The position numbers and the translations under genes are program-made. Of a stretch of 64,000 bases of DNA, positions 1-6,810 are shown piece by piece. Position 1 is the first letter of the stretch. Every line of letters starts with the position of its first letter. The stretch covers positions 207,474-271,473 of the forward strand of contig DASVCS010000135.1 of the NCBI GenBank assembly GCA_036381495.1, written 5' to 3'. The notes under the pieces were generated by a model. The model was not told where the DNA came from. It ran no database searches and saw nothing but the letters and a program-made list of their open reading frames with translations. Origin of the DNA: DASVCS01 sp036381495 (lineage in GTDB: Bacteria > Gemmatimonadota > Gemmatimonadetes > Longimicrobiales > RSA9).

Positions 1-34
1 GCGTTCGCGCGTATCTTGCGGGCCGGGCCGCCTC

Positions 35-655
35 GTGGCGCAACCGGTGAGGCGGGCCGCACCACGGGCCGTGGCCGTGGTGCGGCGGGCCGGGACAGCG
101 CTCGCGGTCATTGCGGCCGCGTGCGCATCCAGGGAGCCGCCCTCGGCCGACCGGCCTCCGGCGCCGCCGCCGGCGCTCGATGGGCGTTCGGTGATGGTGC
201 TCCCCGTCCAGGCCGCTCGCGGGATTTCCGGCGACGCCCTCGATGCGGAGATCGCCTTCTGGCTCACGGACCGCGCGCCGCGGGTCGAGTGGACGTTCCC
301 GCCGGCGCTCGAACGGGTCCTCGAACGCTCGCCCGGCCTCGGCATCCGCATCCACGGGCTCCCGGTCGCCGTCTTCCGATCCGTCGAGGTCCGCCGCATC
401 GGCGATCCGCTCTTCGGTGACCTGCGTCGCCTCGGCGCGCTGGCCGACGCCCGCTTTGCGCTCATCCCCGTGGAAGCGAGCTACGAGCCCACACCCGCCG
501 GCGCCGGCCGCATCGAGGTCGCCGCGACGCTGCTCGACACCCGCACGGGCCACGTGCTCTGGTACGGCGTCGTCGCCGGCGCGTCCGGCGCGGCCGGATC
601 GCCCGCCGTCACCGCGTCGGCCGCTCGCGCCCTCGCCCGCACCCTGTTCCCGTAG
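35..655 (+). CDS. putative lipoprotein, function unknown
   Basis: Up to 206 aa. A hydrophobic stretch ends in an A-A-A-C motif (Cys about residue 30), which reads as a lipoprotein signal peptide, followed by a Pro/Ala-rich linker and then a globular region that includes 'LIPVEASYEP' and ends 'DTRTGHVLWYGVV'. The phrase 'DTRTGHVLWYG' resembles outer-membrane assembly or Gna1162-like lipoproteins that report a variable in a delivered beta-sheet, but I cannot name the family. The start is uncertain: GTG at 35 has no ribosome binding site, whereas in-frame GTG codons at 71 and 77 give a shorter and more typical signal peptide (basic residues, hydrophobic core, lipobox). It stands alone ahead of the isocitrate dehydrogenase gene, 144 bases away. 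Confidence 0.65.
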   Translation: MAQPVRRAAPRAVAVVRRAGTALAVIAAACASREPPSADRPPAPPPALDGRSVMVLPVQAARGISGDALDAEIAFWLTDRAPRVEWTFPPALERVLERSPGLGIRIHGLPVAVFRSVEVRRIGDPLFGDLRRLGALADARFALIPVEASYEPTPAGAGRIEVAATLLDTRTGHVLWYGVVAGASGAAGSPAVTASAARALARTLFP

Positions 656-670
656 ACGGCCCCATCGGGT

Positions 671-676
671 TATGAT
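671..676 (+). promoter_or_regulatory. possible -10 element upstream of isocitrate dehydrogenase
   Basis: TATGAT lies in the 144-base gap and would start transcription about 115 bases before the icd ATG. The -35 candidate (TTCCCG near 647, 18-base spacer) is poor, so this is only a tentative call. Confidence 0.3.
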
Positions 677-799
677 ACGGCTACACCGGTGGACGAGCGC
701 GTCCCGTTCGCGCGCCGCGGTCGGCGCGCGCCGGTGGAGGACGATCCGGCGTACGCGCAGTGAGGTGGCGCGGAACGCAACGACAGAACACGGAAGGAC

Positions 800-1816
800 A
801 TGGCACAGACGGTGACACTCATACCCGGGGACGGCATCGGCCCCGAGATCACGGCGGCGACGGTGCGTATCCTGGATGCGGCCGGCGCCGCGATCGAATG
901 GGACCGGCGCCTCGCGGGGCTCGGCGCGATGGATGCGACGCTGCCGCCGCTCCCGGACGAGACGCTCGACTCGATTCGGCGGACCCGCGTGGCGCTCAAG
1001 GGGCCGCTCACGACGCCGGTCGGCGCCGGGTTCCGCTCGATCAACGTGGCATTGCGCAAGGAGTTCGACCTCTTCGCGAACGTGCGGCCGGCGCGGACGC
1101 TGGTCCACGGTGGCCGCTACGAGGACATTGACCTGGTCCTGATCCGCGAGAACACCGAGGGGCTCTACGTCGGCGTCGAACACTACATCGGCATGGCCGA
1201 TGATCAGAAGGCCGCGGCCGAATCGGTGATGATCATCACCCGCTTCGGCTCCGAGCGGATCGTGCGCTACGCCTTCGAGTACGCGCTCCGCCACGGGCGC
1301 AGGAAGGTGACGCTCGCGCACAAGGCGAACATCCTGAAGTTCACGCAGGGCCTCTTCCTCGAGGTCGGCCGGCAGGTCGCCGCCGAGTACGAAGGGCGCG
1401 TCGAGTTCGAGGACCGCATCGTCGATGCCACGGCCATGCAGCTCGTGCTGGATCCCTACCAGTTCGACGTGCTGGTCATGGAGAACATGTTCGGCGACAT
1501 CCTGAGCGACGAGATCGCCGGGCTCGTCGGCGGACTCGGGCTCGCCCCGGGCGCCAACATCGGCAGGGATGCGGCGATCTTCGAGCCGGTGCACGGCTCC
1601 GCGCCCGACATCGCCGGCCGCGGCATCGCCAACCCCACGGCTCAGCTCCTGGCCGCGTGCCTGATGCTGGACCACATCGGCCAGCAGCCGGTCGCCACGC
1701 GCATCCGGCGGGCGCTCACCGCCGTCATTCGCGACGGCGAGACGTTGACGCCCGACCTCGGCGGCACCGCGAGCACCGATGCCTTCGCCGAGGCGGTGAT
1801 CCGGCGGTTGGGGTAG
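800..1816 (+). CDS. icd: NAD-dependent isocitrate dehydrogenase
   Basis: 338 aa, the size of the NAD-type (IDH3-like) beta-decarboxylating dehydrogenases that turn isocitrate into 2-oxoglutarate in the TCA cycle. N-terminal 'LIPGDGIGPE' is the family signature. The substrate-specificity segment 'SINVALRKEFDLFANVRP' has the Ser-x-Asn-x-x-x-Arg pattern of isocitrate enzymes rather than the Leu-rich version of isopropylmalate dehydrogenase. Metal-binding Asp residues occur in 'ENMFGDILSDEIAGLVGG', and the nucleotide-binding end has 'EPVHGSAPDIAGRGIANP'. A GAAGGA ribosome binding site sits 5 bases before the ATG. Homoisocitrate or tartrate dehydrogenase activity cannot be fully excluded, but the specificity motif favours isocitrate. 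Confidence 0.88.
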   Translation: MAQTVTLIPGDGIGPEITAATVRILDAAGAAIEWDRRLAGLGAMDATLPPLPDETLDSIRRTRVALKGPLTTPVGAGFRSINVALRKEFDLFANVRPARTLVHGGRYEDIDLVLIRENTEGLYVGVEHYIGMADDQKAAAESVMIITRFGSERIVRYAFEYALRHGRRKVTLAHKANILKFTQGLFLEVGRQVAAEYEGRVEFEDRIVDATAMQLVLDPYQFDVLVMENMFGDILSDEIAGLVGGLGLAPGANIGRDAAIFEPVHGSAPDIAGRGIANPTAQLLAACLMLDHIGQQPVATRIRRALTAVIRDGETLTPDLGGTASTDAFAEAVIRRLG

Positions 1817-1986
1817 GCCGGCCGTCGTACCGAGAGAGATGCGGCCTTCGACGCACTCGCCGCGCGTGGCCCGCCGACTCCCGCCGCCACGGGCCGCGCG
1901 CCGCCGCGGCGCGCCCCTCCCCCCGCGCCGGCCGTTCCGCTATGTTACGGTCCGCGTCGTACCGCAATGCAACCGAGAGACCGACC

Positions 1987-3168
1987 ATGGCGAAATTCCA
2001 GGGCGTGGACTACTTCGACATCGACTCGCTCCTCTCGGAAGAGGAGCGAATGATCCGCGACACCGTACGCGATTGGATAGACGACAACCTGCTTCCCGTC
2101 ATCGGGGAGGCGTACATCGAACGACGCTTCCCCAGGGAGCTGATCCCCCGGATGGCCGAGCTCGGCATCCTCGGCGCGAACCTCCCCGAGGACTACGGCT
2201 GCGCCGGGCTCAACAACGTCGCCTACGGCCTCATCATGCAGGAACTCGAACGCGGCGACTCCGGGATCCGCTCCTTCGCCTCCGTGCAGGGCGCGCTCTG
2301 CATGTACCCCATCTTCGCGTTCGGCAGCGAGGAGCAGAAGCGGAAGTACCTCCCCGCCATGGCTCGCGGCGAGGTCATCGGCTGCTTCGGGCTGACCGAG
2401 CCCGACTTCGGCTCGAACCCCGCCGGGATGATCACGACCGCCCGCCAGGACGGTGACGGCTGGGTGCTGAACGGCGCCAAGATGTGGATCACGAACGGCT
2501 CGATGGCCGATATCGCGATCATCTGGGCGAAAACCGGCGAGCTGGACGACCCGAAGTCGATTCGCGGCTTCATCGTGCCGACGGACACCCCGGGCTTCAC
2601 GGCGAGCGACCAGAAGGGGAAGCTGTCGCTCCTGGCCTCGGACACCAGCGAACTCTCGCTCCAGGACGTGCGCGTCGGCGCCGATGCGCTGCTCCCCGAG
2701 TCCGGTGGACTCAAGAGCCCGCTCATGTGCCTGACACAGGCGCGCTACGGCATTGCGTGGGGCGCCATCGGCGCCGCCATGGCCTGTTTCGACGAGGCGC
2801 TCGGCTACGCCAAGGAGCGCGTGATGTTCGACAAGCCGATCGCCGCGACGCAGCTCCAGCAGATTCGCCTCGCCGAGATGCTGACCGGGATCACGCAGGC
2901 CCAGCTCCTCGCACTCCAGCTCGGCCGCCTCAAGGACCAGGGCCGCCTGCGCCCGCAGCAGGTGTCGCTCGCCAAGCGGGCCAACGTGAACATGGCGTGC
3001 GACGTGGCCCGCGAGGCCCGTCGCCTCCTGGGCGCCAACGGCATCCTCGTCGAGTACCAGGCCATGCGGCACATGGCCAACCTCGAATCCGTCTACACCT
3101 ACGAGGGTACGCACGACATCCACGGGCTCGTCCTCGGACAGGACCTGACGGGGATCTCGGCGTTCTGA
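1987..3168 (+). CDS. gcdH: glutaryl-CoA dehydrogenase
   Basis: 393 aa FAD flavoprotein that oxidises and decarboxylates glutaryl-CoA to crotonyl-CoA in lysine and tryptophan breakdown. It matches the GCDH subgroup closely rather than general acyl-CoA dehydrogenases: 'EDYGCAGLNNVAYGLIMQEL', 'GIRSFASVQGALCMYPI', 'CFGLTEPDFGSNPAGM' (FAD site), 'ARYGIAWGAIGAAMACF', and the C-terminal 'TYEGTHDIHGL' in which Glu373 is the expected catalytic base. The reading frame is open upstream to 1657, but homology begins at the ATG at 1987 (MAKFQGVDYF), so that start is chosen. It follows icd by 170 bases; crotonyl-CoA could be passed to the thiolase and hydroxyacyl-CoA dehydrogenase encoded near 41-45 kb. Confidence 0.93.
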   Translation: MAKFQGVDYFDIDSLLSEEERMIRDTVRDWIDDNLLPVIGEAYIERRFPRELIPRMAELGILGANLPEDYGCAGLNNVAYGLIMQELERGDSGIRSFASVQGALCMYPIFAFGSEEQKRKYLPAMARGEVIGCFGLTEPDFGSNPAGMITTARQDGDGWVLNGAKMWITNGSMADIAIIWAKTGELDDPKSIRGFIVPTDTPGFTASDQKGKLSLLASDTSELSLQDVRVGADALLPESGGLKSPLMCLTQARYGIAWGAIGAAMACFDEALGYAKERVMFDKPIAATQLQQIRLAEMLTGITQAQLLALQLGRLKDQGRLRPQQVSLAKRANVNMACDVAREARRLLGANGILVEYQAMRHMANLESVYTYEGTHDIHGLVLGQDLTGISAF

Positions 3169-3286
3169 GGCCGGGGCAGGGCCGGGGCTTCGACCCGGGC
3201 ACACGGCTTGCACACGGGCGGGGCGGCTTTGCCGTCCCGCATTCGCATGGTCTGATGGTCCGGAAGCGTAGCCCGAGGAGGCCCCG

Positions 3287-3727
3287 ATGAAAGCTCGCGA
3301 TCTCATGACGCCCAACCCCGAATTCGTCACCTCCGACGATTCGCTCACCCAGGCCGCTCGCATCATGCGCGACGTCGACGTCGGCATCGTCCCGGTCGTG
3401 GACGACCCCATGTCGATGCGGGTCATGGGCGTGATCACGGATCGCGACATCGCCGTGCGCCACGTGGCCGAGGGGCACCAGCAGGAGTGCCGCGTCGCCG
3501 ACCACATGACCAGCGGCCAGATCGATTGCGTCAGCCCCGACGCCGACGAGGACGAGGTCCTCGAGCGGATGGAACGCGAGCAGATCCGCCGTCTCCCCGT
3601 CGTCGAGGAAGACAACCGCCTGGTCGGGATCATCGCGCAGGCCGACCTCGCGACGCGCGGCGTCAAGGAGAAGAAGGTCGGCGAAGTGGTCGAGCGCATT
3701 TCGGAGCCGGGCGAGCCGCAGCGCTGA
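3287..3727 (+). CDS. CBS-domain protein
   Basis: 146 aa made of two CBS motifs (about residues 7-60 and 75-130), each beginning with the usual 'LMTPNPEFVTSDDSL' / 'HMTSGQIDCVSPDADEDEVL' pattern and containing 'VMGVITDRDIAVR' and 'LVGIIAQADLAT'. Stand-alone CBS pairs bind adenine nucleotides and act as energy or redox sensors; the partner here is not known. Ribosome binding site GAGGAGG lies 6 bases before the ATG. No signal peptide or membrane segment. It is a single gene: the previous gene ends 118 bases upstream and the next feature is the promoter of the tRNA-Arg/RNase P cluster. Confidence 0.88.
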   Translation: MKARDLMTPNPEFVTSDDSLTQAARIMRDVDVGIVPVVDDPMSMRVMGVITDRDIAVRHVAEGHQQECRVADHMTSGQIDCVSPDADEDEVLERMEREQIRRLPVVEEDNRLVGIIAQADLATRGVKEKKVGEVVERISEPGEPQR

Positions 3728-3773
3728 GCCGATTCGCCGGCGACCCGGCCTCGCCGCCACCCGCGGGACCGGG

Positions 3774-3802
3774 TTGACAATTCCCCCGTTTCACGCTAAT
3801 TT
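3774..3802 (+). promoter_or_regulatory. sigma-70 type promoter of the tRNA-Arg / rnpB cluster
   Basis: Perfect -35 TTGACA (3774-3779), 17-base spacer, -10 TAATTT (3797-3802). The predicted start near 3809 is about 29 bases before tRNA-Arg(ACG). Confidence 0.82.
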
Positions 3803-3837
3803 TACGATTCTCGGCGCCACGCAATGGCGCCGACTTC

Positions 3838-3911
3838 GCGCCCGTAGCTCAATTGGATAGAGCGTTGGACTACGGATCCAAAGGTTGGGGGTTCGACTCC
3901 TCCCGGGCGCA
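3838..3911 (+). tRNA. tRNA-Arg (anticodon ACG)
   Basis: 74 nt cloverleaf: acceptor GCGCCCG (3838-3844) pairs perfectly with CGGGCGC (3904-3910), discriminator A. Anticodon stem TTGGA/TCCAA closes the loop CTACGGA, giving anticodon ACG, whose A34 is normally deaminated to inosine by TadA. T-arm has GGTTCGACTCC-type sequence. No CCA is encoded. Confidence 0.96.
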
Positions 3912-3966
3912 CTCGAGGGCACTCGCGCCGCCGGTCACGACACCGCGGCGCCGCTGTTTCTCAGGA

Positions 3967-4360
3967 CGGGAAGCGAGTGCGGACCGCGGCCGCGGACTCC
4001 GGTGAACGGAGCCACGCGGTCGAGGAAAGTCCGAGCTCCGCAGGGCAGGGTGCCGGGTAACGCCCGGACGCCGCGAGGCGCTGGAAAGTGCCACAGAGAA
4101 CAGACCGCCGATGGCCTCTCCGCGGGCACAGGCAAGGGTGAAACGGTGGGGTAAGAGCCCACCGCGCTCCTGGTAACAGGGGCGGCACGGCAAACCCCAC
4201 CCGGAGCAAGGCCAAGCAGGGACGAGGCGTGGCCCGCGCCGTACGAGTCCCGGGTAGGCCGCACGAGGCGGCGGGTGACCGTTGTCCCAGAGAAATGGTC
4301 CGCCTCCGGCCCGCCACGCGGCGGGATCCGGAGACAGAACTCGGCTTATTCCGCTTCCCG
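3967..4360 (+). ncRNA. rnpB: RNase P RNA (bacterial type A)
   Basis: About 394 nt, the catalytic RNA that removes 5' leaders from pre-tRNAs. The conserved P4/CR-I block reads GAGGAAAGTCCGAGCTCC near 4021, the CR region 'CCACAGAGAACAGACCGCC' starts near 4091, and the 3' conserved 'ACAGAACTCGGCTTAT' lies at 4335-4350. Helix P1 fixes the ends: CGGGAAGCG (3967-3975) is the exact reverse complement of CGCTTCCCG (4352-4360). It begins 55 bases after one tRNA-Arg and ends 9 bases before another. Confidence 0.95.
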
Positions 4361-4369
4361 GCCATCCGC

Positions 4370-4443
4370 GCGCCCGTAGCTCAGTTGGATAGAGCGCGTG
4401 CCTCCGGAGCACGAGGTCAGAGGTTCGAATCCTCTCGGGCGCA
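4370..4443 (+). tRNA. tRNA-Arg (anticodon CCG)
   Basis: 74 nt cloverleaf: acceptor GCGCCCG (4370-4376) pairs with CGGGCGC (4436-4442), discriminator A. Anticodon stem CGTGC/GCACG closes CTCCGGA, anticodon CCG. Its acceptor stem is identical to that of the tRNA-Arg(ACG) 460 bases upstream, which suggests duplication or gene conversion. Only 9 bases separate it from the 3' end of rnpB, so both must be on one transcript. Confidence 0.96.
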
Positions 4444-4448
4444 CTCAC

Positions 4449-4487
4449 GACGCAGCCCGCGCCGGAATCACCGGTGCGGGCTGCGTC
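4449..4487 (+). terminator. strong hairpin after the tRNA/rnpB cluster
   Basis: Perfect 12-bp stem GACGCAGCCCGC (4449-4460) / GCGGGCTGCGTC (4476-4487), extended inward by GCCGG/CCGG. There is no U-tract, as is common in very GC-rich genomes, so this is a likely but unproven terminator. 4488-4660 holds nothing else I can recognise. Confidence 0.55.
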
Positions 4488-4660
4488 GCACATCATCGGG
4501 GTCATGCACTCCTTGACTCACCTCCGGCCGGTTGAGATACCTGCCGTCATGCGACTTCCAGACCGATCTCGGCGGCCTGGAGATTTGGGCGGCCGGCCCG
4601 GACGCACCACGCTCGACGTTCCGCCGGCGCCCGGGCCGGCCGTCCACATCGCGCCCGGCG

Positions 4661-5218
4661 CTACCGCCCCGCCATCAGCCGCCGCATCTCCGCCGCGGTG
4701 AGGTGGGTCACCATGGCCACGCCCTCGAGTCCGACCGGCAACTCGCCCTCGAGCCCGGCCAGGTTGAGCGTCTGGGCGTAGAGAGTGCGCACGGTCCCGA
4801 GCATCTCGCGCTCCTCGGCGTCGGGGAGGTCCGGCAACTCGACGCGCCCGGCGTCGACCGCCGGGAAGAGCGGATGCCAGTACGCCTTCTGCCACTCCGG
4901 GAGCGCCTCGTACACCGCGGGCGCGATCGCCCATTCGACTTCGATCATCGCGGCGCCATCCGCCGCCTCCCGGAACACCAGACCCTGGAGCACCCCTTCG
5001 CGCAACGGCTTGAAGTAGTGGTGCGTCCGGTACTCGCGTCCCCGGAGGAAGTGCGTGGCCACCAGATGCGTGGTGTAGCCGGCCAGCGGCCCGTCCGCCG
5101 CTCCCGTGGCCTCCGGTGCCGCGCCGAGGTCGGCGATCGACCCGAGCACGATCCCCGCGGCCAGCGCCGCGGGCATGCCGAGCAGCAGCACACGCCGCGT
5201 CTTCACCCGTCCTTCCAT
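4661..5218 (-). CDS. DUF1264 (OBAP-like) family protein with signal peptide
   Basis: 185 aa. After a basic start (MEGRVKTRR) comes a hydrophobic segment typical of an exported or Tat-like leader, then the DUF1264 core: 'HFLRGREYRTHHYFKPL' and 'EVEWAIAPAVYEALPEWQKAYWHPLFPAVD', followed by a conserved acidic 'LPDLPDAEE' stretch. DUF1264 proteins (plant oil-body-associated proteins and bacterial relatives) have no proven biochemical role. The start at 5218 is chosen because GGGAGG lies 6 bases upstream; a longer frame exists but has no such site. It has its own promoter with an operator-like palindrome in the spacer that is shared with the marR gene 1.4 kb away. Confidence 0.8.
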   Translation of the reverse strand: MEGRVKTRRVLLLGMPAALAAGIVLGSIADLGAAPEATGAADGPLAGYTTHLVATHFLRGREYRTHHYFKPLREGVLQGLVFREAADGAAMIEVEWAIAPAVYEALPEWQKAYWHPLFPAVDAGRVELPDLPDAEEREMLGTVRTLYAQTLNLAGLEGELPVGLEGVAMVTHLTAAEMRRLMAGR

Positions 5219-5286
5219 ACGACCTCCCGTTGGATCCCTGTTCCGTGTGCGCCGCCCCTGCCGGGACGGCAACCCGAGTGCCGGCG

Positions 5287-5315
5287 ATAATAATTAGGAG
5301 TCCTGAATATTGCAA
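5287..5315 (-). promoter_or_regulatory. promoter of the DUF1264 gene with operator in the spacer
   Basis: Minus strand: -35 TTGCAA (5315-5310), exactly 17 bases, -10 TATTAT (5292-5287). The spacer itself (5293-5309) is a near-perfect inverted repeat, ATTAGGA-G-TCCTGAAT on the plus strand. A repressor bound there would block RNA polymerase. The 10-mer TTAGGAGTCC inside it recurs at the marR promoter (6713-6722, minus strand). Confidence 0.75.
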
Positions 5316-5424
5316 GGATGGTGGGTCGCCCCCGGCGCTGGCATCGGTTCGGAGCCGCGTGCGCGCGCGGACCGCGAGCGCGTCAGGAGCGGCCGGGCGG
5401 CTCGAAGCCCGCGGACGAGGTGCT

Positions 5425-5823
5425 TCAGCCCGCGGGTACCAGGCCCGCGAAGCGGCTGACGAGTGTGCCGAGCGAGGAGCCGGCGAGCATGGCCGCGATG
5501 CCGATGCCGAGACTTCCGAAGGCATAGAGCGCCGCCCGGGTCCAGGCGCCGTCCTGCGCGAGCGTGACCGTCTCGTAGCTCAGGGTGCTGAAGGTGGTGA
5601 AGGCGCCGCAGAAGCCGACCGTGAGGAGTCCGCGGAGTTCGGGGGCGAGGGGCGCGAACTCCGTGGCGCGGACGGTGAATCCGAGTGCGAGGGAGCCGAG
5701 CAGGTTCACGGCGAGCGTGCCCCATGGAAAGCGCGGGTCGGAGAGCGAGAGGATCCAGCCGCTCAAGCCGTAGCGGGCGAGCGTTCCGAGCGCGCCCCCG
5801 AGCGCGAGGCAGATCAGGTGCAT
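5425..5823 (-). CDS. crcB: fluoride ion channel CrcB/Fluc
   Basis: 132 aa, four predicted membrane helices, the normal size for a Fluc dual-topology fluoride exporter that keeps cytoplasmic fluoride low. Conserved features: 'GGALGTLARY' at the start, 'WGTLAVNLLGSLALG' (helix with the conserved Asn) and 'GFCGAFTTFSTLSYE' (the Phe/Thr/Ser fluoride-coordinating box). ATG at 5823 is the only reasonable start. It is controlled by the fluoride riboswitch directly upstream, which confirms the function. A single copy is seen, as expected for homodimeric channels. Confidence 0.95.
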   Translation of the reverse strand: MHLICLALGGALGTLARYGLSGWILSLSDPRFPWGTLAVNLLGSLALGFTVRATEFAPLAPELRGLLTVGFCGAFTTFSTLSYETVTLAQDGAWTRAALYAFGSLGIGIAAMLAGSSLGTLVSRFAGLVPAG

Positions 5824-5845
5824 GGTGCCGTTCCGGTCATGAATG

Positions 5846-5878
5846 AAAAAGCCTCCCTCGGGCCGGGCCCGTGGGAGG
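5846..5878 (-). terminator. riboswitch-controlled intrinsic terminator of crcB
   Basis: Minus strand: CCTCCC (5878-5873) pairs with GGGAGG (5857-5852), with a GC-rich inner part GGGCC/GGCCC, followed by C and TTTTT (5850-5846). The left arm shares the end of the riboswitch aptamer, so aptamer and terminator are mutually exclusive. Confidence 0.82.
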
Positions 5879-5926
5879 AGTCATCAGCGGCGCGCGACCG
5901 CGGTTCGGGCGAACTCCATCGCCTGC
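5871..5926 (-). promoter_or_regulatory. fluoride riboswitch (crcB motif)
   Basis: Minus strand: hairpin GGCGATGGAGTTCGCC (5923-5908) followed by the invariant CTGATGACTCCT (5887-5876); both are diagnostic of the crcB RNA motif, a fluoride aptamer. It lies about 50 bases before the crcB ATG and overlaps an intrinsic terminator. Fluoride binding is expected to hold the aptamer fold, prevent the terminator and switch the gene on. A weak promoter candidate (TTGCGC, 18 bases, TATCGT) precedes it on the minus strand. Confidence 0.93.
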
Positions 5927-6021
5927 TGTCGTTCCACGATAGCCGCGCGGCGCGCCGGCGCGCAAGGGGGGAGAGCGCCTCGGCCGGGCCTCGCTGAGGA
6001 GGAGATCCGGTGGATGCCGGA

Positions 6022-6696
6022 TCAATCGACGGCGGCGGTCCCCGCCGCCCCCGCGCCGGCGAACGCGTGCCAGTTCGCCTCGCGCTCCGGCTCGGTGGCC
6101 TCGGCGTGGTCGGGGCAGTCGAGCCGGAGCGACCGGTCGCCGAACGGGGCGTCGACGAAGGCGCAGTGGTGCGGCCGTTCGGCATCCGGGTGGATGTTCG
6201 GCCGGAAGTAGCGGCAGGTGACGCACATGCGGGTGACGGGGATCTGTCCCTGCTCCTGGAGCGCGCGGATCATCTTGACCAGCGACCGGAGGAGCTGCCG
6301 CTGTTCGTCGGGGGAGAGGGCATCGACGGCGGCGAGGAGCGCGTCCGGCCATTCTGCGGAGCGCTCCGCCTCCGCCCGTCCGGCCTCCGTGATGCGGACG
6401 TGCACCACGCGCGCGTCATCTCGGGCGCGCTCCTTCTGGACGAGGCCCTTGCGCGCCAGCGCCGCCACCGCATCGCTGGCGGTGGCCGCCGTGATGGCGA
6501 GCTGCTCGGCCAGCTCGGAGACGCGGAGCCCGATCGGCGGGCGGCCGTGCAGGAGGACGAGGATCTGCGCCTGCGTCGGCGTGAGTCCGCGCGGCGCGGC
6601 ATCGTGCCACGCGCGGCTGCGCAGTGCGACCGCGATACGCGCGATTCCCGCGAGCAGGCGCTCGGGCACGGTCTCGATCGTTTCGAGTTCCCGCAT
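6022..6696 (-). CDS. MarR-family regulator with C-terminal Cys/His cluster
   Basis: 224 aa, longer than the usual 140-160. Residues 10-150 form a MarR winged-helix domain ('RGLTPTQAQILVLLH', recognition helix around 'ELAEQLAITAATASDAVAALARKGLV', wing 'RVVHVRITEAGR'). The extension carries C158-x2-C161, H169, H176-H177-C178, C194 and H197, a possible metal or redox site. ATG at 6696 follows GAGGGG at a good distance; a TTG at 6750 would be inside the promoter. It lies between crcB and the HlyD gene; the shared motif suggests it controls itself and the DUF1264 gene. Targets are inferred only. Confidence 0.87.
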   Translation of the reverse strand: MRELETIETVPERLLAGIARIAVALRSRAWHDAAPRGLTPTQAQILVLLHGRPPIGLRVSELAEQLAITAATASDAVAALARKGLVQKERARDDARVVHVRITEAGRAEAERSAEWPDALLAAVDALSPDEQRQLLRSLVKMIRALQEQGQIPVTRMCVTCRYFRPNIHPDAERPHHCAFVDAPFGDRSLRLDCPDHAEATEPEREANWHAFAGAGAAGTAAVD

Positions 6697-6712
6697 GGCC
6701 CCTCGTCGATAT

Positions 6713-6750
6713 GGACTCCTAAGGATCGTGGCGACGCGGGCGCTTGTCAA
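6713..6750 (-). promoter_or_regulatory. marR promoter with operator-like motif
   Basis: Minus strand: -35 TTGACA (6750-6745); the -10 at the right distance is weak (GATCCT, 6727-6722). TTAGGAGTCC (6722-6713) overlaps the -10/start region and is identical to ten bases in the DUF1264 promoter spacer. The nested TCCTAAGGA (6717-6725) is palindromic. Confidence 0.55.
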
Positions 6751-6810
6751 TGCGCGGCATCGCGCCGGGCCTGGAGCGCCGCCGGGCCTGCGGAGTCGCG
6801 TGGCGCCGGT

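Noticed and set aside
3885..4505. Protein-coding frames across the tRNA-Arg/rnpB region
   Set aside because: The whole stretch is occupied by structured RNA genes with perfect conserved helices.
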